From contig QKWP01000851.1 of NCBI GenBank assembly GCA_003550325.1, positions 125,299 to 189,298 of the forward strand: DNA of 64,000 bases, written 5' to 3'. The notes under the pieces are model-generated. The model was not told the origin of the DNA and made no database searches. It worked only from the letters and a program-made list of their open reading frames with translations. Numbering within the stretch: position 1 is the stretch's first letter; the number at the start of each line of letters is the position of its first letter. Shown piece after piece: positions 32,791-44,241 of this stretch. The position numbers and the translations under genes were made by a program. This DNA is from Gigaspora rosea. Lineage: Eukaryota; Glomeromycota; Glomeromycetes; Diversisporales; Gigasporaceae.

Positions 32791-35502
32791 ATGGATTCAA
32801 ATAAATTGATCAAAGACCCTATCCATGTAATTTTTTCACGGATTAATTCAAATTAAAGTAGCATAAAATCATTAATTTTATTTAAATGTGTGTTTATTAA
32901 ATAGGGGTACATAAAATTTGAAAATTGGGTAATACAATTTATAGATACACCACAATTTCAAAGATTGCGTGATATCAAGCAATTGGGAACTGGTTTTTAT
33001 GTTTTTCCAGGTGCGACTCATACTCGCTTTGAACACAGTTTAGGTAATAATAAATAATAGCCGTAGAAATATTCACGCCACTTAGTTACTGACTGCTTTA
33101 TATCGATACATTATTATCATATGTTTAACTAAATGGTGTGAATATTTCTACTATATAACAGTTATTTTTTTTTTTAATACAATAGAAAATGAAATGATGA
33201 TTTAATAATAAAATTAATACAGGAACAGCTTACCTCGCTTATAATTTAACCAAAAGATTACAAGAACAGCAAGGAAAAAATGCCGATGATGATCGTAATC
33301 TTAAATGTGTGACGTTAGCGGCCTTGTGTCATGACCTTGGTATTATTCGCTTAATATATTTTTTTTTTTGAATAACATGTAATTATCTAATTACTTATAT
33401 TCGTAAAGGACATGGACCATATAGTCATCTATTTGATCGTGACTTTATTAAAGACAGGCTAGGGTAAGTGACGTTAACAAAATATGCAATATAATACAAG
33501 CATAATATATACATTCTTATTATATAATTAGAATAAATTGGAAGCATGAAGAAGGATCCATAACAATGTTTGAAGATCTTCTTAACAAGAATCCCATCGA
33601 TTGAAATCCATGGGTTTAAAGAAACCTGATGATGTAGAAATCATCAAAGCACTTATCAAAGTTGATCCTAAATCTTTAACTTTAACTGAAAGGTAAATTA
33701 TTGTTCTTTTAAAACGATTATGCAACAATATCTTAATAATAACATCACAATATTATTTCACATAAGTACAAGATATATACCCAATTACCTATTTAATATT
33801 GTCAATAATGACGAAAACTCATTAGATGTTGACAAATTTGATTACCTCGCCAGAGATTGTTATTATTCAGGGGCAAAAATACAGTTTGATTTTCAAAGGT
33901 TGATGGAACTCTCTCGTGTAATGGATGATAAAATAGTTTACTATTTTAAAGAATGCTACCTTATTTATGAATTGTTTCACACAAGATATTCTTTACACAA
34001 AATAGTATATAAACATCGCGTTGGTGTGTTTTCACAAAAAATTGGCACAATTAGCTCAATTTCTTTATGGGTTTAATTACTAATATTGAAAAATGTTAAT
34101 TTAGTCAGAGCAATTGATCATATGATATGTGATGTGCTTAAAGGTATAGTGTAATACAATATAAATATAAATGCCGAATTATTTGTTGTACATACAAAAA
34201 TCAGCGGTTTATATAAACAAAGTTAGAATAATTTTAAAAATTAAAATAAATTAGTCGAAAACAATTTAAAAATTGATTTTTAATCTTATGTAAATATAAA
34301 CAAGAATATTTCAATATATTTTTCAATTTTTCAATACTATAAAATTTTGCGAGGAGTTGTTAATTTTTACGAGGAGATCTACATAAATTATCAACTCTGA
34401 TTGGTTAGAATCTATGTAAATCATATGATCATCATATGATTTGTTATTATTTGCATAATTTGCAACGTGATTACTATTAAAAATGATCTACGTTACATTC
34501 TACCTTTAAACATGCACAAAAATATTTAGAAAAGAAGTTTGAAGTTGAAAATTTTAATGATTTGATCAATGATGGTGAAAAATATATACAATTAAGTGAT
34601 TCTATTATTTATGAAATTGAATATTCAAAAGACAAAGTAATACCTGAGTAGATGCTTAGGTTTGTTTATTTATTATTATTTGATATTTATTAATTATATT
34701 TCAATAAATTATTATTTAAAAAGACATTAACCAAATCAAAAGAAATCATTAGACAGATTAAAAAGAGGAAATTGTACAAGTCAGTAGACGAGGTTTTAAC
34801 CGAAAAAAAGAAAGATAGTGAAAAAGTATTGTATATATATTTTTATTTTATTTTAAGATGTTTTATGAGTTCATCACATAATACTAATGTAAATTTTTGT
34901 TAGAAAAATATCAATGAAAAAATTTTGGATAAAGTTATTAACTGTGTTGAAAATGTAGATCGTAAAGATGTAATTGTTGATTGGTTAAGTTTCGATTATT
35001 GCAAAAAGGATAAAAATCCAGTGAAATTTGTCAAATTCTATGATTTTGATGATGACAAAAAGCCATTCCTAATTAAAAAAAATTAAGAAGAGGATGTAAG
35101 CTATTTACTTCCTAAGGTTTACAAAGAAGAAATAGTTCAAATATATTTACGTACTAAAGAAAATGATCAAAAGGTAGAGTCAATCGATATGTTTTATTTT
35201 ATTACAAATGACTACTAATCAGTTGAATTTTATTAAAAAAAGGATGAACTAAAAATAAAAGTTAAAGAAATTAAAACTGCTTTTCGCGAAAATGCTAAAA
35301 TTTTAAAACTAATTAAGTAAAGATCTTTAAAATTGCTCATAAAAAATTATTCTTCCAGGAAAGCTCACGAATTTCTCTTTTATTTTTGTTTAGAGAAGAA
35401 GAAGAGGGAAGTAGCAGTGAAAGTGAAAAAGATAAAAAGGGTAAAAGGCCTAGTATTTCTGATGAAACATCTCAGCGAAAGAAAAGTAAAAATGAAAAGT
35501 AA
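32791..35502 (+). pseudogene. SAMHD1-like HD dNTPase gene, broken copy
   Basis: Exons line up one for one with the intact copy at 46043-48401: 32791-32826, 32905-33043, 33223-33339, 33409-33463, 33532-33692, 33773-34023, 34105-34636 (with MITE), 34724-34825, 34904-35173, 35243-35316, 35394-35502. It still encodes RFEHSLG, LCHDLG and [11 protein letters not shown], the metal-binding H, HD and D of the family. Three host-gene lesions: a net 4-bp loss near 33595 shifts the frame; a 364-bp TTAA MITE sits in exon 7; and TAA replaces the Ile/Asn codons around 35083 in exon 9. Intron splice sites remain good, so decay looks recent. A truncated transcript is possible but a full enzyme is not. Confidence 0.85.
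34142..34505. mobile_element. TTAA-flanked MITE inside an exon, 364 bp
   Basis: Inserted at GTGC-TTAA of exon 7, with TTAA at 34138-34141 and 34506-34509. The intact paralogue reads GTGCTTAAATATGCAC without interruption at 47388-47402, an exact empty site. The right end (reverse-complemented AGGTAGAATGTAACGTAGAT, then ATTTTTAATAGT) matches the family at 2885-3252; the left end is more diverged. Confidence 0.9.
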
Positions 35503-35909
35503 AAAAAAAAAAAAATCATAAAATTAATGCTTGGATTATCATTAGATATCTGACTTATATTTGCAATTATGTTTTTTCAATTAATTATAAGAATTGTAAA
35601 TCATATTTGTTTATGACTTACAACTTTGTCACAGAAATGTTTTATACTCGAATTAGCATTCTTATACCAAAATTTTATCTATACACACATTAAATTATAC
35701 AATATTTAAAATATTTTGTATTCTAATTAAACTATAATATCTGATTTTTTTTTTTTTTACTTTTTATGTCATACATTTGAATTATCATACTCTGTTTTTT
35801 TTTTTAATTTATATTGTGAAAACATAAAAATTTGTGCGTAATAACATCCATCATATCAATAAAGTTAAAAAGAGAATCAGTGCGTCATCATTCAGGATCT
35901 ATTTCAGGT

Positions 35910-36070
35910 CCTTGCACTGCTACTGCTGCAACCACGGAGCCTAACTATCCAATAATAAGTTCCTTGCACTACCACTGCAGTCACGGAGCCTAACTATCCA
36001 CTCGTAAGGGTCCTTACATTGCCACTGCGGCCGCGGAGCTCAAAAATTGCTATTGATGGTCTTTGCACTG
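35910..36070 (+). repeat. Three degenerate ~60-bp tandem units
   Basis: Units like CCTTGCACTACCACTGCAG then CACGGAGCCTAACTATCC, unusually GC-rich for this window. Downstream, 36226-36293 and 36398-36463 form a direct repeat (CACAGCCACAAGT, then CATATGACATTAAACAAA). No gene recognised; coding origin is possible but unproven. Confidence 0.6.
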
Positions 36071-36594
36071 TAATTCATATGTCATCCCAATAAAAAACAA
36101 TAAAAAGCCTCGACCAAAGCACTGGACTAACCATAAATGACAAAAATCAAAGGTGATCAATAAAGTCAACTGATCTCGCAATAATGATCGCTTCGTCACG
36201 AGCTAAATTCATCGTTGAAAGCTTGCACAGCCACAAGTCTATCAAAATGAAATCCACAAAAATCGATTTCATATGACATTAAACAAATTTAAGCAAATCA
36301 ATATTAATATGCTCTTTATCTTGCTCAGTATGCATGACTATCCATATGGGTAGCAAGGCATAACAGGTATAGACGCTAGTGCCAGAATTTAGAAGATGCG
36401 CACAGCCACAAGTTTATCAAAATGAATTACACAAAAAAATGCTTTCATATGACATTAAACAAACGCCCAGTATACACGTAATGTCAACGCGCATCAATGA
36501 ATACGTCATCCAATAAGATTCAAGAAATCGCACACAGATAGTTGCCTGTTAACCATACACTTCGTACTTCGTACTACGTTCCTGGTATTATAAA

Positions 36595-36968
36595 TTGTTA
36601 GAGCTAAGGGGAACAAATGAAAGCTTTTCAGGCCTTATGTTACAACAGCTTGTTTGTCAAGTCCCGGTTCAATTGATCCTAATTTGGGATCAGTATCAAA
36701 AAAATTGTGCTAGAAAATATTAGTTTATGATATATATTAGTTTATCTATCTCGCGAAACTAATTTATTTATTTGTGATTTTATTGCAAGGTATTATTTTA
36801 AATGATTATCACGATTTATTTTCTTGGCAAATTAGATCATTCTGTAAGTCATGTTTAAATAATTATTAAACTTTTTGAACCAATTAATAATGCAATTTTC
36901 AAATGTTGATATTTAGATGCTACCGAGAGAAAGCTGGGCTTTGAAATCTTTTGAATTTATAACAAGTC
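36595..36968 (+). mobile_element. SINE-like repeat, copy 2
   Basis: Matches 31461-31824: TTGTTAGAGCTAAGGGGAAC at the start, GGTTCAATTGATCC in the B-box position, ATCTATCTCGCGAAACTAAT in the middle, GAGAGAAAGCTGGG near the end. Confidence 0.6.
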
Positions 36969-37437
36969 ATGCGCCTGCCCATGCGCTGGGAGCTTTTTTT
37001 TTGTTATTCAATCCTTTGCCTTATAATGTGAATTTTTGCGTGACATTTTATTTGTAATACTGTAATATGGTGCGCATTGCATTGTAGATCCAATATAAGT
37101 AAACTGTTTGAGTGTTAGAAATTAGAATTGAGACGAGTTTTGAAGGCATGGTAACAATAATCACAATAGAAAAAAGTTGTGCATAGGATATTGAATCATC
37201 AAAAATGTGTATATAGCTATAATTGTGCATAAAGTAACACATATAGCATTGGAAATTGCGATATAAGAGAAATTTGGATCTTGCTCTTAAATCTTTAGTG
37301 TAGGTTCTAATTTTTGATTTTAATAAATTGAGCTTCAATATTTGATATTATAATATGCATTAAAGGTTCAAATTTTAATAGTATAAAAGCAGTAGTCATG
37401 ATATTAATGTATATATATATACTGTATATATATATAG
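36969..37437. other. No gene seen
   Basis: The 96-codon minus-strand open frame (37048-37338) has no known motif, and its composition matches the surroundings. Confidence 0.4.
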
Positions 37438-37670
37438 GCTGCCAGTAATAGAAATTAGGCAAATTAACATTTTAAAAAAATTAATATCTTAACTTTTATT
37501 AAAGCTATTTTAATGGATTAATATTTAAATGAAAACTTAGATGCTAAGCTTTTTTTTTAAATATTAATTTATTAAGACAGCTTCAAAATTCATCGAAATA
37601 TGAGCTATAAAAGTTAAAGCATTAAGTTTTTTTAAAATATCAATTTGCCTTATTTATATTAATGATAGCA
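37438..37670. mobile_element. Hairpin MITE
   Basis: Arms TTAGGCAAATTAACATTTTA and, reverse-complemented, TAAGGCAAATTGATATTTTA extend to GCTGCCAGTAAT / TGCTATCATTAA at the ends. AT-rich, non-coding. Confidence 0.6.
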
Positions 37671-39230
37671 TTATAAAAAAACAAACACATTACTTTATTT
37701 TAAAATTACGTTTATCAATAAAATGTTAATATCTTTGACATTAATTCGAATTTACATTATTTTTTTTTTAGATGAAATTTTTTTTTTCTGAAGAGAATAA
37801 CTCTTTTTCTAATATTATTAAAAGAGGATAGTTTTTTGATAAGAATTATTATTTAAAGATTCCAATACTAATTAAGAGAAAAGTTTTAAAAAAATAATTT
37901 TTCTCAATAAAAATTATAATAGAAATAATATTTATGTCTATAAAAATTTGATCTACTTATTTATTATAAACTTTGAATTTTTATAAGGTTATATTATATG
38001 ATTATAATATTCTATGTATAATTGTTATATTTTGAGTATATTTTATTAGTTTTATATACCTAAAATACTACTTTGTATTATATGCTATTATATTAAATAA
38101 TATAATTATAAGCATTTTGCAATTGGTAATATAAATTTGATATATTTAGTTTAGCTTAGATAGTTTAGAAATAATTTATTAGAATTATATTTTGCTATAG
38201 TTGTTGCAAAGGTTTTTTTAATTGAGTTAGTAATATAGCTTTTGCTGTCTGTAATTGTTAGATCCAGGTGCAAATAATTTTTTAATTGAGTTGTTGCAGC
38301 TTTTGTTACTTGTAATTGTTAAATTCAGGTGTATTACTTTTTTCTAGATAAAGTTTTATTTTTTTTTGTTTTGCATTTTATGGATATTAAAATTTCTGGT
38401 CTGTTGGTTGAGCCAATATCAATTAGAAAATATTTTATTATTTGAATGTGTTTTTTATTCATGTATTTGATATGAAAATTTTTAATAATTATATATATTC
38501 AAAAAAAAAAATAGTTTAAAAAAATTTAAATATATTGGTATGCAAGTTTTTCTTAATAGTAGATTTGTTATAAATTTGACCTTCAATTCATATATTTGGT
38601 ATATATATATAAATTTATATATATGTATAAATTGTTTTTGCTAGATAAGCAATAATGCTTATTAGTAAATTAAAAGAAATTTGATTTAAATATAAATTAT
38701 TATAAAATTTTTAATATTTAAATATGTTTTTTATTTATATAGTTAGTTAAAAATATCTAATTGTTTTTTTTCTTCTATTGATAGCCATGTTGTATTATAT
38801 TCTTGGTGTGTTTGAGCAATTGTAGTTACTCATTTATATTTACTGAATAATTCCAACTCCCCTGGCTTGCATTTTGCTGCTCAGGAGCAACCTGTCTGTC
38901 TAACCTGCAGAGTCAGAGAACTTTACAGCTATATTAAAAATGCTATACCATGAGTTCATGTAGTATCTTATAATTCCAAACTTTGGTCTCACATTATGTC
39001 TCATAATTTCAGTTATTCCAAATTGGGGTTCTAGCATATTTCACTTCATAGCCACAAATTTGAAATATCGGCTGCCCAATTTGGTTTGTCTCTTAGATGG
39101 TACTACAGGTTCCTAACTGACTGGCTTCACACTTTTGCCTTTGTAAGAAAAAATTTTTTTTTTTTAAGGTGAGGTTTTGCTCATATATTTATTAGTAATT
39201 TAATAAGTTAATACATGGAGTAAACTGATT
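37671..39230. other. AT-rich region without gene
   Basis: Very AT-rich with a short direct repeat around 38195-38335 (TTTTTAATTGAGTT, TTGTAATTGTTA). 38830-39160 is less AT-rich and might be old coding sequence, but no frame holds a recognised motif. Confidence 0.4.
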
Positions 39231-39249
39231 AACAAATTACATGCAAGAA

Positions 39250-39365
39250 TGGGAGCTCAGACTAGTTTATCTGCGACCTAAACCTAGCCTTTGTGAGGAA
39301 TTGAAATGGCAATCTTGTGATTTGTATCTTCGAAGCATAAATGCTTCACTATCGACCCCGAGGAC
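39250..39365 (-). repeat. tRNA-like SINE head, minus strand
   Basis: On the minus strand CGGGGTCGATAGTGAAGC precedes a B-box-like ATTTCAATTCC by about 40 bp. It does not fold as a clean tRNA. Likely a tRNA-derived SINE head; weaker than the one at 24665. Confidence 0.3.
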
Positions 39366-39677
39366 TAAAATATCTAATTATTGTATTTGTTTAAATTACT
39401 TAAAAGTATATATAAAAATCTTTCAAAGCAATAGATTTGCTACAAATTTGACTTTATAATAAACATTAAAAAATGAATTAATTATAAAAGAATATTGAAA
39501 TTTTTTTAATAATATATATTTGTATCCAGATTTGAAATTTGTTATAATGTGGAATCTGGCCTAATCTAATTCTAATACCAACCTTAACCCTAACTCTAAA
39601 GTTATAACTCTGCACAAAATTTTTATACAGAACATCCTGATTCTGAATTAGAAAAAATTTCAAATATGAACACAATA

Positions 39678-39869
39678 TAGTCAACTTTCTCTAATCTGAA
39701 CTGCCAGGACTGCTTTTTTTTATTATATAAAAGTTTGAAAAAGTTCAGTTTTCAAAAAGTTATATATGGTTTATTTGAACTTTGCAAATGTTCTAGGAGA
39801 TTTTGTTCAGTTTAGAGAAAGTTTAATAGTGTTTGGTTTAGAGAGGTTTAGATTAGAGAGAGGTGACTG
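39678..39869. mobile_element. pogo-type MITE
   Basis: Ends TAGTCAACTTTCTCTAATCT and, reverse-complemented, CAGTCACCTCTCTCTAATCT. The left flank is TA; the right flank reads CA, probably a mutated TA. Internal GTTTAGAGA words repeat near the right end. Confidence 0.65.
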
Positions 39870-40627
39870 CATATATATTATATAAAAATATATTAATTTT
39901 TTTGTTTTTATAGTGTATATTAATGTTTTTTCTTTTATTTTTTGCTAGTATTAGATTAAAGTTTCTTGATATATATATGTAAGTCTCTTTGGTTATATAG
40001 GTTTGAATTAATTCTTTTTAGGTAATTTCATAAAAATGATTTTTAAATAGTAGATTAAAAAGGTATAAAGTGAAAAATAATAGTATTAAGTAGAGTATAT
40101 AACTCGATTATAGTTTTTTAAAAATTTATTACTTAATTACAACAAAATAAAGGCAATTTATTAAAAATATTTTTTAACTTAGTAATTGCATAATATGCAA
40201 ATTGAGGTATTTGCTTTTTTTTAATCATTATTTATTTTGCTACAATAAATTTATTAGAAAATAGCATATTAGTCCATGCCTTTAGCATAGAGGTAAAGGA
40301 TTATAATAGTAGTCAATTTAAATTATGATAAAAAATTATAGTTAATCATATATTATTTTGAAACACAGTTATTAAAATGCCAAGAATTAAATATCATACT
40401 CACTAAAGATAGGTGATAAATATAAAACATTTATTATTGATGAATAATAAAACTACTTTATTAGATAAATTAAAGTTGATGAAATAGTAAATAAGTAAAC
40501 TAATAATGAATAATGAAACTTGTAATAAATAATAAAATGCATAAAAAATTATAAATTTTATAAATAATCAATAATAATAAATATAAGAAAAGGTTTAAAA
40601 TGCAAGTTATTTTTTAGAAAGTATATA
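39870..40627. other. No gene seen
   Basis: AT-rich. 40325-40410 holds one stray unit of the ~97-bp repeat found at 42010-42440. Confidence 0.4.
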
Positions 40628-41002
40628 CCGTATTTACTCGAAATAATGTGCACCTGCACGTTATTTCAAGAGGATGCACATTATTTTGAGTACGCGCATG
40701 GGTGTTATTTTGGGATAAAGATCTAATTTCAAAAAAATTGTGCGTTATATATGTGTGATGTATAAAAAACCTGTATTTCTTAATTTTATATATAGCTTTT
40801 CTGATCTAAGTCAGATTTTTGACTAAAGAATTCTTATTTATGCTTGTTATTTGAATTCGTTATTTCAGCAGATTATTACTTCGGCATTTGGAGTGTGCGT
40901 TATATTGTGATGCATATGGGCGTTATTTCGAAACCAACATCTATTTTAAGAAAATTCAATTTTTGAAATAACGTCCATGTGCGTTATTTCGCGTAAATAT
41001 GG
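40628..41002. mobile_element. MITE, TIR CCGTATTTACTCG
   Basis: Ends CCGTATTTACTCGAAATAAT and, reverse-complemented, CCATATTTACGCGAAATAAC, with TA on both sides. Interior repeats GCGTTATTTCG words. This TIR resembles a widespread eukaryotic MITE type starting CCGTATTTA. Confidence 0.75.
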
Positions 41003-41534
41003 TAAAATGAATTTTTTATTCATTGTGCAGGTTTATTATTTTTATATAGTTAGGTAATATTACCTAATATTTTGTATTGATTGCCCAAATTTATTCAAAA
41101 AAACTATGAATAAAAAAAATTATCTGCTTTAGATTTAATGAAAAGCTAGAATTGATTTTGCTTGTTAATTTTAGTAAAGTTAAATTTTATAACAGTTTGA
41201 CAATTTAATAGAAAACATTTGTGGCAAAATAAATGAATACTATGTTTTTGTTTGAACTGGAATCTTTGTTATAATGAAATCATAGTAATTTTAAAAAAAT
41301 TTAAGATTCAGAATAAACAAAAATTATTATTATGAAGATTGTCAAAGGAAGTAATTTGCATTTTATATTTTATTAGTTAAATAATTTTGCTAAAAGTTTT
41401 ATCAATTATGCAGTTTTGTCAATTATCAAAATTTTATTAATATAAAACTATTAGCAAATTGGTTAAATAGAATTATAGAAATAATGAAAATATTAATAGT
41501 TTAAATAGTGTGAATAATGCAAACAAAGATATTA
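41003..41534. other. No feature seen
   Basis: AT-rich spacer. Confidence 0.4.
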
Positions 41535-41735
41535 CACAGTGGCTCTTGATATAATGGACTCTTGATATAATGGAGACTAAGTAAAATCTTGATATAATGG
41601 ATCAAGGTTCAAATTCATATCATAATAAATACTACTTGATATAATGGATTTACTAATAAAACTCATGATAAAGTGGATTTTAAAAAATTCCTCACTATGT
41701 GCCCATGGTAGTACATTATATCGAGAGCCACTGTG
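41535..41735. mobile_element. pogo-type MITE, 201 bp
   Basis: TIRs CACAGTGGCTCTTGATATAA and, reverse-complemented, CACAGTGGCTCTCGATATAA, with TA at 41533-41534 and 41736-41737. CTTGATATAATGGA is repeated four times inside the left half. Confidence 0.85.
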
Positions 41736-42009
41736 TAGTAAAAATTTAAATAATGTTAAAAATAAAAATAATGATTAGAAAATTTATCTATTGTACTTTG
41801 AAAAATATATAAAAATTTTAAAATGCAAAAAAATAAAAATTTTATTAATTGATCTTTTTGTTTTATAATTATAATAGTTTCATTAATAGTTTTGTTTATA
41901 GTTGCATCAATAATTTCATCTATTGTTAATAGTATTATTATGCTAGTAGTTTCATTAATTGTTAAAGTTTATTAAACAAAATTATTTCATCAATCATAAA
42001 ATAGTTTTA

Positions 42010-42440
42010 TTACTTATCTTTAATACTCACCCTGATGATTTATTGAATAATTAGATGTTACAATTGTTAAAGTAAACTGAATTAAACATTATGCTTACTC
42101 TAGTGATTTTATTAAATGATTAAATAATTACAGATAATCATATATTGCCTTGAAATACAATTGTTAAAGTAAACAGAATTATAATAAACTTCATACTCAT
42201 TTAGTAATTTATTGAATGATTAAATAATTAAAGTTAATTATACATTCTTCTGAAAAGCAATCATTAAAGTGAACAGAATTTAATTTTGTACTCACTCTGG
42301 TAATTTTATTAAACAAATAAATGATTACAGATATATTTTTTTGAAACCATCTTTAAAGTAAAAAGAATTAAACTTAATGCTTATGCTAATGATTTATTGA
42401 AAAATTATCATAATTTATAGATTGATTACAAAAAGATGAT
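42010..42440. repeat. Tandem array, ~4 x 97 bp
   Basis: AAAGTAAAC-type words recur at 42069, 42166, 42266 and 42355, each followed by a GAATTAAAC and a TTTATTGAATGATTAAATA-like block. Diverged, non-coding. Confidence 0.65.
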
Positions 42441-42926
42441 AATGTTATCATTCAAATGATTAAATATCACAATTTCAAACAGAAATTAACCAAAATTGTT
42501 TCACACAATTTGATCATGTTTTGGAATAGGTTAGTTTGCTTTGAAATTATTATACTACAGATCTTTTTTTGTTAGTTGACAGAAGTCAAAAGATCAAAAA
42601 AGCTTATGAAGTTAGATAAACACAAAATTTTAATTAGTTGCCTATTTAGGTACTGTCCAATGTTAATAACAATTGTTAGGATCTGATATAATAAATGGAC
42701 AAATTTCCCAACCCATATAGAATCCTGCCATTTTGTGGCATTTTAAAGCTTCAACTTAAAATTAGTATCACGAATTCAGCTGATGATAGCAATACTAGAG
42801 CAATTATAGTTGCTATTTCTGGGAGCATATCCCATCTCAGCTTATGCATCAATTGCACTGATATATGCTACAATTTTACAATTTCTTAATAAAAATTCAT
42901 TTAATAAAAGATAATATTATTAGCTA
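42441..42926. other. No gene seen
   Basis: The 64-codon open frame at 42695-42889 shows no known motif. Confidence 0.35.
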
Positions 42927-42934
42927 GATACACC

Positions 42935-43244
42935 TAGTGATGTTAAAAGTCTGATCTGAGTTAGTTTTTTAGTTGACTCCAAAAAAGTCAAGTCTTTATT
43001 AAAGTTTGGTTCCAAGTCAGACTTCAGTCTCAACTTGCATTTCACGTGCAACATCTATATTAAATATAGTATTAAAAAAATGTATCCGCATGCAAAATAT
43101 GCATGAATATACTTTTTTTGGTTATTTAAATGTTTAAGGAGCACATGAAATGCGATTAAGTTCCAAGTCTGACTTGGAAATGAACTTTAATAAAGACTTG
43201 ACTTTTGGAGTCGAGTCGAACCAGACAAACTATTAGCATTCCTA
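42935..43244. mobile_element. hAT-like MITE, 310 bp
   Basis: Perfect 8-bp target duplication GATACACC (42927-42934 and 43245-43252). Ends TAGTGATGTTAAAAGTC and, reverse-complemented, TAGGAATGCTAATAGTT; long inner arms share AAGTCAAGTCTTTATTAAAG. Non-coding. Confidence 0.9.
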
Positions 43245-43312
43245 GATACACCCAACTAACAGCATATGTTATATGAATGCAATGCATTTCAAATATTTTA
43301 TTGTATGAATAT

Positions 43313-43684
43313 CTGGGTGTAACTAATTATATACGGGTTTATATTTAGTAAGTTAATGGTTCAAAAAATTTCGCATTTTGTGTAACCCAAGCTGATCTGA
43401 CGATTCGGATTCAGACCTCGGACCAAACTTACAAAGCATTAATACTAGCCTTGTACTGCTGAGTAATATTATAATAAAATTACAATCCAAGCAATTTACT
43501 TAATACATCGGTTAGCAAGTTTGTTAGTTAAAATTTGGCAAAACTATTTATTTAGGTCGGTGTGACTCGGGTTACACAACGTGCAAAATTTTCTGGAGAT
43601 CACTAACTCGCTATTTATATTAGAACTACGTGCCGAAGGCCACATGGTTTGGATATAAAACCGTGTGAAATTTAGTTACACCTA
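43313..43684. mobile_element. TIR element enclosing a tRNA-like unit
   Basis: Outer ends TGGGTGTAACTAATTATATA and, reverse-complemented, TAGGTGTAACTAAATTTCAC. Inner inverted blocks carry TTTTGTGTAACCC. Between them the minus strand has a tRNA-like segment (B-box-like GAATCCGAATC near 43398-43408). The same unit recurs at 56170-56275. Confidence 0.55.
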
Positions 43685-44117
43685 GTGCTCGTACTCGGAT
43701 AACTTTTTATCCGAAAGGTTGTAACCTTTAACAAAATCTAATAACCGGTTTTATATCCTATTCAAATAAAGGGTAATGGTTATATCCGGATAAGATATTT
43801 ATATGATTAGTTGATTTATATATATTAATGCCTAAATCCAATCAAATAACTCTATATTGATCAATATAAAAAAATGATTTACGCATGAAGTTTTTTACTT
43901 TGTACATTGTATTCTAACTTACGTCATTCGTCAGGTGGCCAGACAAAGAGATTTAGCATATTATTATAATGATACGCATCATTTCTGAATTTATGTTGAT
44001 TCTGAATTGGCATGTGTTATTCGCGAATCGTGAAATGTCATTTGTCATTTTAGAACCGGTATGCATTTACCAATTAATAAAAAAAAGCGAAAATAATAAT
44101 AAAGTAAAAAAATTAGA

Positions 44118-44146
44118 AAATAAATAAATAAATAAATAAATAAAAG
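44118..44146 (+). repeat. (AAAT)n microsatellite
   Basis: Seven AAAT units. Confidence 0.85.
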
Positions 44147-44241
44147 CGAATAAAAATGAATCACTAAATATTAAATGCTAATTAACTTTTCATACATTAA
44201 AAGACTACATTCGAATATTCATATATATTTTAACAATGTAA

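Larger units (their letters stand above)
31825..35862. repeat. Segmental duplication, copy 1
   Basis: From about 31825 to 35862 this matches 45534-48775 in order and orientation, across intergenic sequence, all eleven exons, all introns and the 3' flank. Differences are substitutions, small indels and later insertions (31848-32326, 34142-34505). The copy includes the right end of the hAT-type element, so that insertion predates duplication. Confidence 0.9.

Noticed and set aside
31461-36968. LTR retrotransposon suggested by direct repeats ~5 kb apart
   Set aside because: No TG..CA ends, primer-binding site or pol genes between them; the interior is a host dNTPase gene.
38830-39160. Possible pogo-like HTH remnant (WYYRFL motif)
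   Set aside because: The match is a few residues in a frame with several stops; not enough to name.
40260-40330. A-box-like TAGCATAGAGG suggesting a tRNA gene
   Set aside because: No B-box at the right distance and no cloverleaf.
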